Below the pieces are notes generated by a model. The model had not been told where the DNA came from. It did no database searches and saw only the letters and a program-made list of their open reading frames with translations. Shown one piece after another: positions 50,296-62,576 of a stretch of 64,000 bases of DNA; position 1 is the stretch's first letter; each line of letters opens with the position of its first letter. This stretch comes from Arbacia lixula (lineage: Eukaryota; Echinodermata; Echinoidea; Arbacioida; Arbaciidae). Location: contig OZ022579.1 in NCBI GenBank assembly GCA_963669155.1, positions 15,894,040-15,958,039 on the forward strand, written 5' to 3'. A program made the position numbers and the translations under genes.

Positions 50296-50301
50296 AATAA
50301 A
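50296..50301 (+). terminator. Candidate poly(A) signal AATAAA, proximal
   Basis: This is the first AATAAA after the stop codon, 234 nt downstream, followed within 30 nt by a T-rich stretch (CTCTTTCTG). Usage is unproven. Confidence 0.4.
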
Positions 50302-50548
50302 TGCTCTTTCTGATCATGTAATGGGTTATTAACTACTAGTAAGATCGAAGTCACGTATCATCACTTGTGTAGAAAACTTGTGTAGTTAACCTTTGACATT
50401 ATCTAATCATCTTTCATGTTATTAGATTCCCCTTGTAATGAAATGAGATCATTGTATTTATATAAAGTTTCCATCAATACCAGAAACAACATTCTTTGTG
50501 GGATAAGAGTAGCAAATTTAAATATGTAAAGAGGTGTATTACTCAATG

Positions 50549-50554
50549 AATAAA
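50549..50554 (+). terminator. Candidate poly(A) signal AATAAA
   Basis: This is the second hexamer downstream of the MMD-like stop codon. It is one of three in the first 760 nt. Confidence 0.3.
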
Positions 50555-50815
50555 TGGCTCATAACAAGCATGAAGTGACTGCTATAGAGACAGTCATCCT
50601 TTATGTCAATGGTGGTCATTATCATTTACACTCTATTCAATTATTATTATTATTCAATCATTGCTTTTCTGCTACTCCCAACTTGCACTAAATTGCATAA
50701 TAGACTTGTGTCTATCTGTGCATATTTACATGTTGGCCACTCTGCTGACCATACTACTGTGCGATCAAACTCCGTACATATTCAAACAAAAATGTTTTTT
50801 TTTTTGTTATTTGTC

Positions 50816-50821
50816 AATAAA
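50816..50821 (+). terminator. Candidate poly(A) signal AATAAA
   Basis: The hexamer follows a T10-plus tract and precedes GTGTCT, a plausible downstream element. It directly abuts the palindromic element at 50834. Confidence 0.3.
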
Positions 50822-50833
50822 CACAGTGTCTAC

Positions 50834-51037
50834 TACTGTATACGCCATATATTTTGTGAGTCTAATTTTTCGCGAATCAGGACTTCTTGACAAATTCGCG
50901 AGTGGTTAAATTCGCGATCGTGGAGTGCTAGTGCCAGTAGTACACGTGTAATCGTTGTATTCCTAATTTTGCGAATAGTCCAGATTCGCGAAATTCTTGA
51001 AAATAAAAACCCCACAAAAAATATGGCGTATACAGTA
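50834..51037. mobile_element. Palindromic MITE with TACTGTATACGCCATAT ends
   Basis: TACTGTATACGCCATATATT and its complement bound a 204-bp element whose arms carry TTCGCGAATC, AAATTCGCGA and ATTCGCGAAAT. It begins 13 bases after a poly(A) signal downstream of the MMD-like gene. Confidence 0.8.
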
Positions 51038-51454
51038 TTTTTTAGCATCATGCATGATTGATTGAATGGTTAATGCTCAAAGAGGCAATTTGTACAGTTG
51101 TAATGTCATCCTACAGTATTAGTGGTTTTAAAGTTAGAGGACAGACGTGGTTTGATATTAATTTTGGAAATTTATTTGTACTTATCAGATATGATGGAAA
51201 TCATGCTTTTAACATTGATGAATAGGTATGATAATTGTAACAGACATTTTAGTTAATAATAGAAAGATTTTTATATTTAGAAAATGTAAGTGTGAAAACG
51301 GCTTTTATGGAATGTATTACTATTTAAAAACTAAATCTAATCTATGTCTGTAAATTCTTGCCGCTCATTGGGCGGATAGTATACCTCCTTCATTCTATCA
51401 ATCTCTATTTGTCCGTATAAAATATGTACTAGTACCGGTAATTGTATCCCCCGA

Positions 51455-52065
51455 ACAGAGTTTGGAGGATACTATGGATTTGGCCTCGTCGCGCTTCCGC
51501 TGCCACAGAGATTTTCTTGTGATTTTCTTGTGAGCGCTCTACTGGCTGCAGTTCTTTTCGGATCATCTTCAAATTTTGTATGAAGGTGTATTATGGTAAA
51601 GCGAAGACGCCTATTGTTTTGGGTGGTGGCGCCCTCGCTTGGCCTGTCTTTGTACACAAAAAGTTACATTTTTTTCAGGGTCTGCTTGTATGCACGACAC
51701 TGGCCGCATTACTCAATGGATTTTTTCAAATTTGGTGTGTAAGTGTATCATAGGAAAATGTAAACACTCATGATTTGCAGAAATGCTTATTTTTCAATTA
51801 CTTTGTTACCCAAAGGATGTTGTGCAAACTTGCTGTATAGGTGTATTGGTGGTCATTCTACATGTAGGCCACATAAGTATCCGGTGATGGTGCCCTCAGT
51901 GTTTCTTGTTTGAATTTTAACCTATTAGCTTGCTTGAAATATTCATATCTCATTGATGAAGAACTTATGTAGAGCTGGCAGATGTGCTTTTGTATCTGTT
52001 TTTTCATTATAGTGAAAGTATTTATTACACCCTCGAAGGTTGGTCACATTGGGGCGATGTCTCGC
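51455..52065. repeat. Dispersed-repeat-like segment with internal diverged repeats
   Basis: TTCAAATTTTGTATGAAGGT, TTCAAATTTGGTGTGTAAGT and TGCAAACTTGCTGTATAGGT occur at 110-180 base spacing, each followed by GTAT(T/C)A. The start resembles the CTGAACAAAGTTCGG repeat at 58.5 kb. Confidence 0.4.
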
Positions 52066-54635
52066 TTAAAAAAAAATTGCTTGGAAGTTTTGTGTTCAGA
52101 TTGGAACTAGAAGTCATGGTCTGTATGCAAATGAGTTCTCTTGCTGGTCTGTGCATGCCTTAATATGAAACAAGGGAAGGATATTTTAGAAAGAAATTTT
52201 AGGCATACACCCATTACTAGCAAGGATAGCGTGCTCCATCCTGTAAATGAATGAAAAACAAGTCAGACAAAAATCTTAGACAGGATTTGAACATGCAATC
52301 TACTGCTTACCCGGGGGTGACCTAACCATGCAATCTATTTCTAGTTCATGGCTAGCAGAAAGCAGAAGGACAGCAGATAATGGATTGATACTTGATTTAG
52401 TGACCATCCACTTTAAATGAGTCAATAGACATCCTACGAGATTGATCTAGAGTGAAATTTTGCTTCAAAATATCGCTGCAATGTGACCAGCCCTTATAGA
52501 ATTTATTATTCACTATTTCTAGAATAACAGTATCAATAATTTGACACTGCTTATAAATATCAAGTTCGAAGGATGCACAAAAGATGTGACAAAATTCATG
52601 TTCCAGTAGTTCATAAATCAATGTTGTACTTAGACAGTCTAAATGTTGCTGCTTTTTGGTCTCAATATCTTCCATGATATAAGATTTGTTGTTTTTGAAA
52701 AATGCCGTGACAGTGTTATAGCATACTTAGTCACTTAGTCTTCGTGTGAAGTATGATTATAAACAGACAGCTGTTATAAATGTCAGTGTGCAATGCTGTG
52801 TGCAATTTATAGTGTCATATTTCCATGGTATTTTTTTCATAGCAAGTATGGGATCTCTAGATATGTTGCTTCTTTCATCAACAACAAAAATTCGGGTAAA
52901 TGGCAAACTTTAATGGACTTTGTGTTTGCAAGTTATTTCTTTTCAGGTTGACCATGCTGGGCAATGCATGCTTTCCAAAGAATGCACTGTATTGATTTAA
53001 CCAAAGACCATTATGATTGTCTTGAAGAATATGGAAATCACATTGTAGAATCATCATTATGAAGGTGTATTCCAAATGATATATAATTTGATATTGCCCC
53101 CTACTCATTTTACATGTTGAAGCGAGACATCCATGTTTCAAAGTGCGCATGTCTAATTACTGTTTGCATCCCAGTGTTGCATGCACCGCTTTGTCAAAGA
53201 ACCTTGATCATAAAATTTCTAGTACATGTATATAGGTTTCAATGGTGTCAATGTGGCACCTTTAAAGTAAACTTCATTAATACATCTAACATTAGTGTTT
53301 ACAATTAATCATGTCAATGATTTCTTCCATGATTTCTTAATAATGTGCATGCTGCTTTTAATGGAAATCCATGGTATGGATGAGTTATGCATTTACTACT
53401 AGAAAAAGGTGGGCTGTGAAATTGCCAGTATTAAAAATCTTGCTTGCCTCAGACATAATTTTTGCTCACAGATGTGGACTATTAAACACATAATGATATT
53501 TATTCATATATGCCACCATGATTAGAGTAATTACAAACAATACCAGACCATTGTATCTGGAATAGAAGTTCCAGCACTATGTGATTGTGCAATGGTTGGA
53601 AATCAGGGTCATTTCACATTATTATATCTTTCCAGTGGTCGTAACTGCTATGGTAACAGCCAATGAGCTCTAAGCATGGCATCAGGTACAAGCACAACCC
53701 TGCTCATAAAGACCACATACTTTTATCTACTTCCTTGAGCTGTCTTTCTATATCAGTTTCACTGTATGACAAAAATGCTGTTTCATCAAATTCCCTTAGT
53801 TTTAAAAGCGGAACTAAATTATTGGAACAAGTTCATTGACATAACAGGAAAGTTAGGGAAGAGGATACCTTTCGTGAAATTAATCATGGCGTTGTAAGAA
53901 GATGAATTTGTGGACATTTTTTATGTGCATTCCTTCTGGAGAATGTGCAAGGATTACACTATAAAAAAATGTTTTGGAACAAAAGTGAAAATTTCATCAC
54001 CTTAAAGAAAGAATCTAACCTTCATATTTTTAATGCGATTTACTAACATCTTGTAATTTTTGCATCAATATTTATTATATGATTATTTGGAATATACAGG
54101 TGCTTTGAAGATGAAACATGTACATGTATATGAGTACAAGGTTGGCATAATAATCATGACATTAATCACATGTATTTGCTTTTGTAATCTATTTCCTCTT
54201 GTTTTGTGATAAAATCAGCAGTAGATGCTCACAAAGCACCCTGACCTGGAATAAGGATTACAAATATGTCGATTTGTATTTTGCTATTGTTTTTAGAAAT
54301 AATACAGAGGTATTTATGTTTGAATATTGATATATATTTATATATTTTTACTGAGTTATAATACAGACTTGTAAAGATTTTTAATATCACTTACTGTATA
54401 GAAGTGTAGATACTTTGATATCATATTATGTGCTCCTAGGAATACAGTCAGTATGCATGTGTTTTGTCGGAGTGTGTATTCTGCCTGTAGAGCAATGTAA
54501 AGCGAGTTTATTGAGGTGGAAGTCATACTGCAAAAAAAGACTCCACCCCATCCACCCCGTTGGAGTCGGTATATTATTCAAAGACAGGGTAGTCCTGACT
54601 TTTGAATGGAATTTTATTAATTTCAAGATTTCAAG

Positions 54636-54844
54636 TACACTACAGCTTCAAGGAATTGGCATAGGGAAAGGGAAAGGGAAGGGGCCGCAGTTTTAAATCG
54701 CGGTATATTTTGTCCAGTTCAGCATGAAACACGATGCTTTAGCCTAAACAGCGTCATGTTTCATGCTGAACTGGACAAAATATACCGCGGTTCCCTTTCT
54801 TCCCTTTCCTTTTCTCCATGCCAACTCCTTTGAGCTGTAGTGTA
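54636..54844. mobile_element. Palindromic MITE with TACACTACAGCTCAAAGG ends, copy 2
   Basis: It has the same termini and inner CCGCAGTTTT, CCGCGGT and TTTCATGCTGAACTGGAC blocks as 47152-47371. Both copies share the central region TTTAGCCTAAA or TTTTAGGCTAA. Confidence 0.87.
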
Positions 54845-54992
54845 GGCTTTGGATAGGTCGTCCAGAACCTAGAGGTTCCTGTAGTCTAGAGACGCAATAC
54901 GGATAGCGCACATCAAGCTGTTCAGCATGCACTGCACAATGATGCATGAAGGCTTGCGGCTTACTGCTGTTGAGCGTTATAACCAAGGATGT

Positions 54993-55563
54993 TTAAAGGG
55001 TTACTAAAATTTGAAAAATAAGTTCCCACTAATCTATGTTAAATTATCCGCTGAAAATGAATTACGCATTTGTTTGCCGCAATAAAGTCTCATTCTGACG
55101 AAAATTTGTAAAAACTCACACTTCCAGTGACGTCAGAAAAGTCAAAATGCCATAAATGCCAACGGCGTGTACGGAAGTCAACAATAGACCATTTTCGTAA
55201 TGTATTTACAACTTTTCCCTAACTGCGTAGTAACGCGTTATTGCATTCGCCTGTATCTTGTCATTCAGATTCAATTGATGGAATGCACTTTGAAACTATT
55301 GTTGCTACTCAAACCTCAGACAAGCTTTGGGGTTCCCATTTGCAACGTATCGTTTGAACAACGTGAATATAATATTTTATTCACGCCGTTGGCATTTATG
55401 GCATTTTGACTTTTCTGACGTCACTGGAGGTGTGCGGTTTTTTTCTTCAAATTTTCGTCAAAATGAGACTTTAATTACTGCAAACGACTGTGAAATTCGT
55501 TTTCAGTGGATAATTGTACATAGATTAGTGGGAACGTATCTTTCTAATTTAGTAACCTTTTAA
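54993..55563. mobile_element. 571-bp palindromic element with TTAAAGGGTTACTAAA ends
   Basis: The ends TTAAAGGGTTACTAAA and TTTAGTAACCTTTTAA are inverted. The arms pair through GTGACGTCAGAAAAGTCAAA and CCATAAATGCCAACGGCGTG. The centre (about 55170-55370) is unpaired. Confidence 0.85.
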
Positions 55564-56587
55564 GTACATGTATATCCATCCCTTTGAACGAGGTTTGATG
55601 CCACCACTTAATATTCGTAACTAACAGCTCTCTTAACAATATGATGCATATAAGATTGCGTCACGTTCGCCTGGATTTTATGATAGGTCATACGCATTCC
55701 TATACATGCATACATTTCAGCTTTTGCTGCTGAACTTTGAATTTTGTCACTAAGTGCTTGTTATGTAGATAATAAAGACAAGCGAATACGAACTTTGATA
55801 CTTTTTGAGGTGGAAATACTAGCTTGGGCACGGCTGGACACGTTTTTTTTAATGTTACTTGTCTGAAAGGAAAATATCTGAAAGTAACGTTTGATGCAAT
55901 TTTTTAACGGAATATGATGAGGAACATTGTGAAATCAAGACTTTTATACTGTAAATACAAGTATCACGTTTAGAGCCTTTATGCCATATTGTAACAATAT
56001 TCCTCGATAATCTTTATATATGCATCGTAGGTATTACATGTCACAACTTTGCAAGCATATGGGGTGAGGATGATTCTCCAAATTCTTCTTTGTATTCGAT
56101 TATTGTTTATACGTCAAATCCAGGCAAAAATCACCCACAGATTCGGCGGAATTGAACATCAAGATCAAAGAGAAAATCATTGTAAAGCATTCTTGTGTGA
56201 CTAGAAGGAGAGTACAATGAATCTGCATTAATTAAATGGGTGATGGATATCCATGTACTTAAACATCCTTGGTTGTACCGAGCATTACTATTTGAATAGT
56301 GACCATGGTCACTACAAAACAGGGTGTGTCAAATGTTAACAGGGATAGTTTTTCGCTTTTCCTGAAAAGGTTTGTGAAAGCTATGACTGAGATTTCATTC
56401 ACATTATTATTGCGGTATACCGCTGAATCCTGCTGAGTTTTATGACTTTTGCAAATGGGCTACCCTCTCTTGTAATAATTATCAGACAAGACAATAACTT
56501 CAAGCATGTGACACGAAGGGAGAGGTTTATGTTAAGTCCATTAACATTGCAGAATAAAGATTTGAGCTAAATTCTTTCAAAGTGCAG

Positions 56588-56769
56588 GGGGGTGTTTCAC
56601 CAAGCTGTTCGTAAGTTACGAACGACTTTACGAACAACTGGTAATCCCTTCTTGTGCTAAATCAGATTCTCAATGAGCAAACTGTGGTAACGCATTTAGC
56701 AAAAGAAGGGATCACCAGTCGTTCGTAAAGTCGTTCGTAACTTACGAATAGCTTGGTGAAACACCCTCC
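56588..56769. mobile_element. Palindromic MITE with GGGTGTTTCACCAAGCTGTT ends, copy 1
   Basis: The left and right ends are inverted over more than 40 bases, including GTTCGTAAGTTACGAACGAC. It is 182 bp. Confidence 0.88.
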
Positions 56770-56875
56770 AATTGTGATATATTTCCACGTCTGTTGATGT
56801 CTACCACGTTCTACTGCAATATTGTGAGTTCATGAGTAATTTGACTTATGTCTTTAATCATGGGAGTGTTTAATT

Positions 56876-56893
56876 CCCCCCCCCCCCCCCCCA
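56876..56893. repeat. Poly(C) tract
   Basis: A run of about 17 Cs without adjoining CA repeat. Confidence 0.9.
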
Positions 56894-57716
56894 AGATTGG
56901 ATTTGTTTTTATGAGCCGGTCATTGTGTCACCAAGCATGTATCTGTACACTTTTACAAGACCATAGTCACATAGAGTGTACGCCTGTGCTGCAATACCAC
57001 ATGTATTTATGTATGTTTACAATTTAGTTGTTGCTATGTCGGCCAAGGCATTGCATGTATGCGTAACAGCGACTAGAAATCACAGGTAGCTTTAGTGATA
57101 TTGGATGATATACAAATATATGACGTGTTGTGCAATGATCTATCTTCGCTTACATTATTTGTTTCCCAACCTGCCGACAATATATAACAATTAGCAGCTC
57201 TTTGTATGCTCAGATTTGCCCTCACTGGCTTTTCATGTACAGTATGTATTTGAGAATATGAGTAGGAAAAAAAAAATCATAATTTCAGAGTGTAACCTTG
57301 AAAATTACTGGAACTAAAACTTGAATCGTAAGAACACTAGATATTTTTCTCATAGTATCGTGTTTTTTTCGCTCTGAGATTGTTTTTCATGACATTTGTT
57401 GTTCTTTGTTGTGTTTTGAGTGGTATTTTGTTGTTTTGATATGGTGATCAGTTACACGAGCGCGTACTGTGTAAAACTAAACAAATTGTTTAACTTCTCA
57501 TTACATTTGTTTTGATACGTTGGGACTCAAAGATGTACGGTTTGTCACGTACAGAATGTTATGGATGGGTCCACATATCTTGTGCACGTGTGACGGCAGA
57601 ACATTATGATTTATGTGATTTGATAGCTATTCAGTAGAATTGTTTAAGTGGTACTATGAAACGATTTACCTCTTTAAGTTGTATATATATCTAAGATCAA
57701 TGTCATAATGAAACTG

Positions 57717-58003
57717 AGGGGTGTTTTACCAAGCTGTTCTTAAGCTGAGAACTTTATGCACAACTGGTTTTACTTTCCTGTGCTACATCAGATTCTCAAT
57801 GATTTTGATTCTCATCAGCTTATCAATCAAAATTCTGTGGGAAGTGGAAAGTGTGTGGGAATACTACTTTTATGATTTGTCAGATTTGATTAGGATTGTT
57901 GGAAATTAACTGCCACAGTGTTAAAACAGGAACAAATTTGGTGTCACATTTATCAAAAGAAAGGGTCGTTCTTAGCTTACGAACAGCTTGGTGAAACACC
58001 CCC
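57717..58003. mobile_element. Palindromic MITE with GGGTGTTTCACCAAGCTGTT ends, copy 2 (longer)
   Basis: It has the same ends and TACATCAGATTCTCAATGA interior as the copy 1.0 kb upstream. It contains about 100 extra internal bases. Confidence 0.83.
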
Positions 58004-58488
58004 AGGTAAATGTTCCATTTCAAATTCTGCCAGAACTCCCGTCATGTGGAGATTTAAAACAATAAAATGATAAAATAATAAAATCATCAAATATAATTTG
58101 CGACACATTGAAAGGTTCGATGAAAAGACCTAACATATCGTTGTGTGCCGATGACAGCAAATTTTTGTCAAAGAGAGAGAGACGTATGTCAAGTCCAATG
58201 TTTACCTCAGAACAAGTTTGAGTCACTGTTTTCACAGATAAAATTCAAGTACATGTAAATGTAAATAGGACCACAGAATTGTTTTTTCTTTACACAGGTT
58301 TAATCTTAGAATTTGTCACGGAGGTCAATGTGTGGAACATCTGACTTGTCTGACGTATTTAGCTCTATAAATTGATGAAAACTTCAATTGGGCAGTGTCA
58401 ATATGTAAAAAAAGTTGGAACGAATTCATATGTAGTAAGAATTTGCGAATTCTTGACAAGACCCTCTTTACTGTGCAATTGTATTTTG

Positions 58489-58944
58489 TCTCGCCTGAAC
58501 AAAGTTCGGCAGAGACCTAGTGATCACTTTTCCTGTTGGTCTGTTGGTCTGTTACAAAAATGTTAAAAGTTTTTGTTTAACTTGCTCTCATTCTTTTTTT
58601 CTGCATCAATTGTGATCAAACTTGGTACAAATGATCCTTGGATAATACTACATGTGTCGTCATGAGAATGATAGGGTCAAATGTAATCTAGGGGTCAAAA
58701 GGTCAAATAATATGAGGCCATGTGCATCATTTTTCTTAAAGTTTTTGTTTGACTTGCTCTCATTCTTTTTTTCCGCATCAATTGTGATCACACTTGGTAC
58801 AAACGATCCTTGGGTAATACTACGTGTATTGATGAGGATGATAAGGTCAAAGGTCATCTCGACACCATTTAAAATTAATAAAAAACTTAGCATTGTTTAT
58901 CGATTGCGAAATCAGGCGAGACTCGTGGTTCGCGAATCACCTTG
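58489..58944. mobile_element. Dispersed repeat bounded by TCTCGCCTGAA / CAGGCGAGA
   Basis: Inverted ends bound a segment with two internal copies (170-bp period) of ACTTGCTCTCATTC and GCATCAATTGTGATCA...CTTGGTACAAA. Copy 2 lies at 59721-59960. Confidence 0.65.
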
Positions 58945-59720
58945 TTTTTGATATTACGTCGCATGGATGATTACGCGGCAGTTTGTGGAAATTGCCCTAA
59001 AACTCAATTGTTGAAGTAACAAAGAATTTAGAACAAGTATGGAAGATTACTTTTAAAGGCTGATTACACAACTCCAAATTTGAGTAACAGTATTTGGTTG
59101 CTTTGTTTATAATCTTGACCAAATTTCATCGTCAGCTTTTGATATTATGTTCTGAATGGAAATGTCACTGCATGTGTAGAAACTATCAAAGTTCTCAAAT
59201 GTGTCTATTATTTTTGCATCCTTTTTTTGAACTAGTAGTAATTGGCGCCTTAACTCTCTTTGTCCCATATGCATTACACGTTTAGTTGAAATGTACCTCG
59301 TGGAATGGTCAGTAAATTGCATGTACTGGGTACAAAAAGAAGGTAATTTATCTGGCACGATGTAGTTATCTGTGTAATATTGTCGTATTTGAAGCCATTT
59401 ATGTCATGGTGTCGTAATTATTGTTATATGATGAAATGTATTTATAAAGTGGTAGAAAACGATTCACAGGTTGGAAAATGGTATATATGAACCTGGGTTG
59501 AAACGTGAATTAAAAGGTTGTGAACTATATGTGATTGTGTAAACTGTGTTTGATCTGTGATTACGCTGTAACCATGGTAACGTAGACTACTGCTTGTACA
59601 CTGTGGGTGTCAGTGGCTGGTACGGTAGCGAAAGTTTGCTTGATTGCTTGAAGTATTTGATTGATTGGCCATATACTCGACTGATAATTATGATTGGTGG
59701 CATCATCTATAAGTTTTTTG

Positions 59721-59960
59721 TCTCGCCTGAACGGAGTTCGGATGAGACCTAGTCACTTTTCCTGTTAAGTTTGTTGGTCTGTTAGTCTGTTGGTCTGTTG
59801 GTCTGTTACAAATATCTGTAAGTTCTCGTTTAACTTGCTTTCATTTATTTATTTCTGCATCAATTGTATTCATCCTTGGCACAAATGAGCCCTAGGTAAT
59901 GCCACTTGTTTGTTGGTGAGGATGAGACCTAAGCCCAGCGAGAGCTTGAGACTTTTACGT
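59721..59960. mobile_element. Second copy of the TCTCGCCTGAA repeat
   Basis: TCTCGCCTGAACGGAGTTCG, a short TTGGTCTG tandem array and the CATCAATTGTATTCATCCTT block match the repeat at 58.5 kb. The right end is less clear. Confidence 0.6.
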
Positions 59961-61015
59961 AAATGTCCCCACTCTTAACAAATCAGTCGACATAACTCGT
60001 TGCGTATGTTAGTGAGAAATATGAAACACTATACAGGATGGAAATGTATGGGAACGTAAATCGACCAACGACTCTTTTTATTGTTTTGTTATTGTTATTT
60101 GTATTGTTATTTCACTCGTCGTTTATGTCGCCCTTTTTTTTCAAATAGTATAGATAAAAGCCGTATAGTTGACCTGTTTCGCAATGAAGCTTGGCAATTC
60201 ATCTACTTTTTGAAGCATTGTCCCCTTATTCAATACCAATATTGGACTTAATTTGTCCATTTGTACACAATATGTTCCCAACATACGGAATCGAAGGTCA
60301 AAGGTGAACCAAATATTGCACAATGCAAATATAACGTTCATTTCAGTGGTAGGTTGTTGCATATTGTTATCTGGTACAGCATAATATTCTAGAATAATTA
60401 GTATCACATCTGTAGTATAACCTCCCTAATGTATGATATCATTTTTATTGCGAAAAAAATCACACATGTATCCAATCTTTTGTATGGTGCTGAAATACAA
60501 GTATTTGAACTTTTCATATATCTAGCAGGCTTGAAAATCACACTAGTTAAAGCATTAATTGTGAACTTTGCATACATACATTTTTATGAAAAAGTAAGTC
60601 AGTAGAGTGCACGCATGTTTATTGCTTATGAGGAGATCTCGATTTTTAAGTTTAAGAGAATTGGGGTATTTATTTGCAAGAAATTCGAAGCCTACCCCCT
60701 CCCCATGACCAGAAAATGAAATCATACAGCAAAATCAGGTTTTACACAATGGGCACATATTTTGCTTATATTCATAACAAACGGTGTATTTTTTAATCTG
60801 TGTGTAATTCAGTCTGGCATATTTCTTAGACCTTGACCTTTCATGTTTTACACTTTCAAGGGAAACAATATTTATTTATGTTTGATAGTTTAAAACAAAC
60901 TATATTCTGTATCAATCAGTGTTTTGATGAATCATGTTAAACGTATATAAATATGTGATTAGTCACATTGTTACCCATAAAGAGATATTTGAGAATGGTC
61001 TCATGCAAAGGTTTC

Positions 61016-61021
61016 AATAAA
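61016..61021 (+). terminator. Candidate distal poly(A) signal AATAAA
   Basis: The context GGTTTCAATAAAATCTGAAC resembles a true mRNA 3' end. It would serve a very long MMD-like 3' UTR or an unseen transcript. Position only. Confidence 0.25.
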
Positions 61022-61349
61022 ATCTGAACTTGAAAGATTAAATGATAATGGTGATTCCTAGCATTTTTATTTTGATGTCAGAATAAGGCCTGCATAGCAT
61101 GGACATTCTCTATGCACAGTCTGTATACTAAAGGAAATAATGGTAACCAAGAAGTACGTTCTGCAGTACTAGCAATGTGATGCTTTATATATGGCAAAGT
61201 TGTCCCTTCAAATTGATTTAAAGTTAAACATAACCATTGAAAATTAATGTTTTTCAAAACTTCTCTTTCTGCCCATTTCAATAAAAAAAAGCTTCCATCA
61301 TATAAACTGTATTGTTGGCTTAAACGAGAAGGTATCCCCTTGTTCTCCA

Positions 61350-61720
61350 TTTCTCTTTCTCAATTAAGCGATTGCAGACTATCAGTCGTTTTGTCATTAA
61401 TCTCTTACTCAAAAATCTACTCCAGGCAAAAATATATTTTGTTTACTTCTCCATATGGGTCGCTGTTTTCTGTGCCTCATTGAAAATTACACAGAAAAAT
61501 TTTATGTGAATGGCGGATTAATCTATTGTTCTCAGAATTATCAAATTAATTTCTTACTAAAATTTATTTACTGATATTAATTTCTAACTGAATTAAACAA
61601 TTGCTGACTTCCCCTTTGATCTCTTACTCAAAAATCTACTCCAGGCAAATATATAGTTTGTTTACTTTTCCATTCGGGCTGCTGGTGTCTTTTTTTGCCT
61701 CATCATAAAATACATGGACT
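61350..61720. repeat. Tandem duplication, ~219-bp period
   Basis: TCTCTTACTCAAAAATCTAC at 61401 and 61620 is followed in both units by TCCAGGCAAA, TTTGTTTACTT and GCCTCAT. Confidence 0.85.
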
Positions 61721-62576
61721 TCATTTGGGAAATATGTTACTATTTGACCCTGATCAATTATTGGTCAGATTTGGACTTGTTTGTACGAGATAATCAATTC
61801 AGAGCACAACGACCTCCATTGTGCACCACACATGTGAGCCCACGTGGTATTTCTGCCAGAAACATCATGTATTATTATTATTATTATTTACACTTTGTTG
61901 TCAGTTCCAGGAGGATGTTGCATATAGGTTTTCAATTATTGTAACTTAAATGTAGTGGTAGCTACCAAGAAAACATATCTCCAAGATGGCCCTGATCTTT
62001 GATATCATCCAAACTTTCTATTCGTAAGCATCTGAAGTTATGCATATGCATCTGAACAAAGGCATAAGATTTATCGTCTCGCAAGCGTGACGATCTTGCG
62101 ACCGTTCTGTGAAAAAAGACATATTTTCAGTCCTTCATATCTATTTTCCAAAAGCATAAGGACTATCAACTTCACCCCTTCTACGAGGTTTGATGTGACA
62201 GGGTTGTGCTTTACTCATCATTTTGCAACTACATGCACCACTTTTGATCATTAGATGATAGTGCTTATCTTTTCCCGTTTTTTCTTCAATTTTATTTTTG
62301 CTTTTATGATTTTTTTCTATACATACATGGACTGTAATTGGCATTTCTTCTTTGAATGAATCATGAAAATGAATATTCCCGCAGCAGCCTCTACCTGTTG
62401 CAGCCCGTGTTAGTTGGTAGATTGGCTGCTCCATCTATTCATTGATTATCCACCTTCGCTGTGTTCTGCCCTTCCTTCGCTTGCCTACCCGGTACGGTAT
62501 GGTGGCCAACTGTATGTACCGTATAGGGAGAGAGAAAGTAAGAGGAATATGTAGTGGGAGAGAAAGTAAGAGAGAT

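Larger units (their letters stand above)
50063..62570 (+). other. 3' UTR and downstream non-coding region of the MMD-like gene
   Basis: No further coding exon was recognised. The region is AT-rich and carries several palindromic elements listed separately. The 3' UTR extent is unknown: poly(A) signals occur soon after the stop (50296, 50549, 50816), and one at 61016 in AT-rich, 3'-end-like context would imply a very long UTR. Confidence 0.45.
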
